From contig JAFSBD010000251.1 of assembly GCA_017442025.1 (NCBI GenBank), positions 1-6,380 on the forward strand: 6,380 nt of DNA. Reading direction: 5' to 3'. A program made the translations under genes and the position numbers. This document shows positions 4,837 to 6,380 of the stretch, piece by piece; positions within the stretch are counted from its first letter, which is position 1; every line of letters begins with the position of its first letter. The notes under the pieces were generated by a model. That model had not been told where the DNA came from. It did no database searches and saw nothing but the letters and a program-made list of their open reading frames with translations. This DNA comes from Clostridia bacterium (lineage in GTDB: Bacteria > Bacillota > Clostridia > Oscillospirales > QAKW01).

Positions 4837-6380
4837 ATGGAAACCAACACTGCTATGCTTCGGCTTTCGGAGATCGCTACCCGCATCAAGGAGATGCGGG
4901 ATATTATGGGTTGGTCGGTGGGCGAGATGGCTCAAAAAACCGAGGTTACCCGGGAGCAATATCTGATTTACGAGAATGCGCAGGCAGATATTCCCTTCAC
5001 CTTTATCCATAAATGTGCTCTGGCCTTTGATCTGGAACTGACCCAGCTTTTGGAGGGTCATTCCGCCCGCCTTTCCAGCTATACCGTTACCCGCAAGGGC
5101 GGCGGACAGACCACTGCGAAAGAGGATGGTATCGACATCCGCAACCTGGCGCCCATGTTCCGCGATAAGATCGCTGAGCCTTATTTTGTGCGCTATGATT
5201 ATGATCCCGCCCAGCAGAATAAGCCCATTCATCTCACCACCCATAGCGGTCAGGAATTTGATATGATCCTCTCCGGCTCGCTGAAGGTGCAGGTTGGTGA
5301 AAATACCGAGGTCCTGCGGGAAGGCGACAGTATCTACTATAACTCCTCCACCCCCCACGGCATGATCGCGGTGGACGGTGAAGCCTGCTCTTTCTTAGCG
5401 GTGGTTCTGCCGGGCGAGGAGACCAAGGAAACGGTGGTTCGCAAGAGCATTGCCAAGGCCCGCCGCTCGGAGCAGCTCATCTGCGAAAAGTTTGTTGAGA
5501 CCCAAGAGGACGAAAAGGGCCGCCTGCAGAAAATCGATTTTGTCAACACCGAAAAGTTCAACTACGGCTTTGATATCGTGGATGAGATCGCCGAAAAGTA
5601 TCCCGATAAGCTGGCGATGCTCCATCTGGATGTGAATAAGACCGAGCGCCGCTTCACCTTCAAGGATATCAAGCGCGCCTCCAACCAATGCGCCAACTAT
5701 TTCGCCTCTTTGGGCATCCAAAAGGGCGATCGGGTGATGCTGGTCTTAAAGCGGCATTATCAGTTCTGGTTTGCCATGATCGCGCTCCATAAGCTGGGCG
5801 CCATCGCCATCCCCGCCACCAACCAATTGAAGGAGCATGATTTTGAATACCGCTTCAACGCCGCAGGCGTGAAGGCGCTGATCTGCACCTCCGATGGGGA
5901 TACCGCCGATATCGCCGAGGCCGCGGCCAAGAATTGCCCCTCGGTGGAAAAGCTCGTTATCGTTGGCAACCCCAAGGAAGGCTGGCATGATTTCAATACC
6001 GAATACCAGCGTTTTTCGGGCAAATTCGACCGCACCGAGGAGACCTCCGGCGGCGATGAGATCGCCCTGATGTTCTTCACCTCCGGCACCACCGGCAATC
6101 CCAAAATGGCTGCCCACAGCCATACCTACGGTCTGGGCCATTTCGTTACCGCCAAGTATTGGCATTGCTGCGAGCGGGACGGCCTGCACCTGACCATCTC
6201 CGATACCGGCTGGGGCAAATCCCTCTGGGGCAAGCTCTACGGTCAATGGCTTTGCGAAGGGGCTGTTTTCGTTTATGATTTCGATCGGTTTGATGCCGAT
6301 GAGATCCTGCCGATGTTCGCCAAATACAATATCACCACCTTCTGCGCACCGCCCACTATGTACCGCTTCTTCATAAAGGA
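4837..6380 (+). CDS. XRE-HTH / cupin / acyl-CoA synthetase fusion protein (3' end outside window)
   Basis: The frame is open to the window edge, giving 514 residues of an expected total of roughly 800-850. Residues 9-72 form an XRE/Cro-type helix-turn-helix (IATRIKEMRDIMGWSVGEMA, then VTREQYLIYENA). Residues 130-192 are a cupin, with THSGQEF, EGDSIYYNSSTPHG and the candidate ligands H136, E140 and H174. The HTH-plus-cupin layout is that of stand-alone XRE-cupin regulators. From about 235 an ANL ligase begins: FTFKDIKRASNQ, GDRVMLVL, and the P-loop FTSGTTGNPK (414-423). DTGWGKSLWGKLYGQW and the following lines look like ACSM-type short/medium-chain acyl-CoA synthetases. Residues after the A3-A4 region, including the catalytic lysine, are not visible. 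The start is set by AAGGAG (4822-4827), nine bases upstream of ATG 4837. Expression is under the T-box. The likely reaction is acyl-CoA formation from a short or branched acid, but the substrate is inferred. Confidence 0.9.
   Translation, partial: METNTAMLRLSEIATRIKEMRDIMGWSVGEMAQKTEVTREQYLIYENAQADIPFTFIHKCALAFDLELTQLLEGHSARLSSYTVTRKGGGQTTAKEDGIDIRNLAPMFRDKIAEPYFVRYDYDPAQQNKPIHLTTHSGQEFDMILSGSLKVQVGENTEVLREGDSIYYNSSTPHGMIAVDGEACSFLAVVLPGEETKETVVRKSIAKARRSEQLICEKFVETQEDEKGRLQKIDFVNTEKFNYGFDIVDEIAEKYPDKLAMLHLDVNKTERRFTFKDIKRASNQCANYFASLGIQKGDRVMLVLKRHYQFWFAMIALHKLGAIAIPATNQLKEHDFEYRFNAAGVKALICTSDGDTADIAEAAAKNCPSVEKLVIVGNPKEGWHDFNTEYQRFSGKFDRTEETSGGDEIALMFFTSGTTGNPKMAAHSHTYGLGHFVTAKYWHCCERDGLHLTISDTGWGKSLWGKLYGQWLCEGAVFVYDFDRFDADEILPMFAKYNITTFCAPPTMYRFFIK

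Noticed and set aside
4830..5012. An ATG at 4830 opening a 60-codon frame just ahead of the HTH-cupin-ligase start
   Set aside because: It is only two bases from AAGGAG, too close for initiation. It is out of frame with the long coding sequence and encodes no recognisable peptide. ATG 4837 has ideal spacing.
1..6380. CRISPR arrays, insertion sequences, tRNA or rRNA genes, phage or defence modules
   Set aside because: No direct-repeat/spacer pattern, transposase, terminal inverted repeats, cloverleaf or rRNA-like sequence was seen. All substantial open space is explained by metabolic genes and the T-box leader.

Overview
The window looks like chromosomal DNA of a strictly fermentative Firmicute, most likely a gut-type Clostridia (Oscillospiraceae/Ruminococcaceae-like). 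The reasons are the moderately GC-rich coding sequence, strong AGGAG-type ribosome binding sites, a T-box riboswitch, and a LeuA C-terminus of the clostridial type. Genus cannot be fixed from the sequence alone. All genes found read on the + strand.

Layout. (1) 1-464: the 3' end of a 2-isopropylmalate synthase gene (leuA-like), covering only the C-terminal leucine-binding regulatory domain. (2) 470-2923: five bases later, so presumably the same operon, an 817-residue fusion of a xylose-isomerase/AP-endonuclease-like TIM barrel to a complete acyl-CoA synthetase. The operon ends at a strong intrinsic terminator (2926-2963). (3) 3026-4471: a stand-alone GH20 beta-N-acetylhexosaminidase without a signal peptide, with its own promoter (2967-2995). 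(4) 4489-4807: a sigma-A promoter followed by a complete T-box leader, with Stem I apical hairpin, T-box bulge, and mutually exclusive antiterminator and terminator. (5) 4837 to the window end: the first 514 residues of a second multidomain ligase, an XRE-type HTH plus cupin fused to an ACSM-like acyl-CoA synthetase. It runs off the right edge.

How the parts may fit together. Two acyl-CoA synthetases, each with an unusual extra N-terminal module, flank the GH20 gene. One is co-transcribed with a leucine-pathway gene and the other lies behind a tRNA-sensing riboswitch. The most economical inference is that at least one ligase activates short or branched-chain acids (isovalerate, isobutyrate, 2-methylbutyrate) for amino acid synthesis or salvage, so that its expression follows the charging of a tRNA. 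In many anaerobes such acyl-CoAs are reductively carboxylated to branched 2-oxo acids. The T-box architecture is seen directly. The identity of the amino acid (Leu or Pro favoured) and the ligase substrates are inference. The GH20 gene appears to be an independent amino-sugar scavenging gene.
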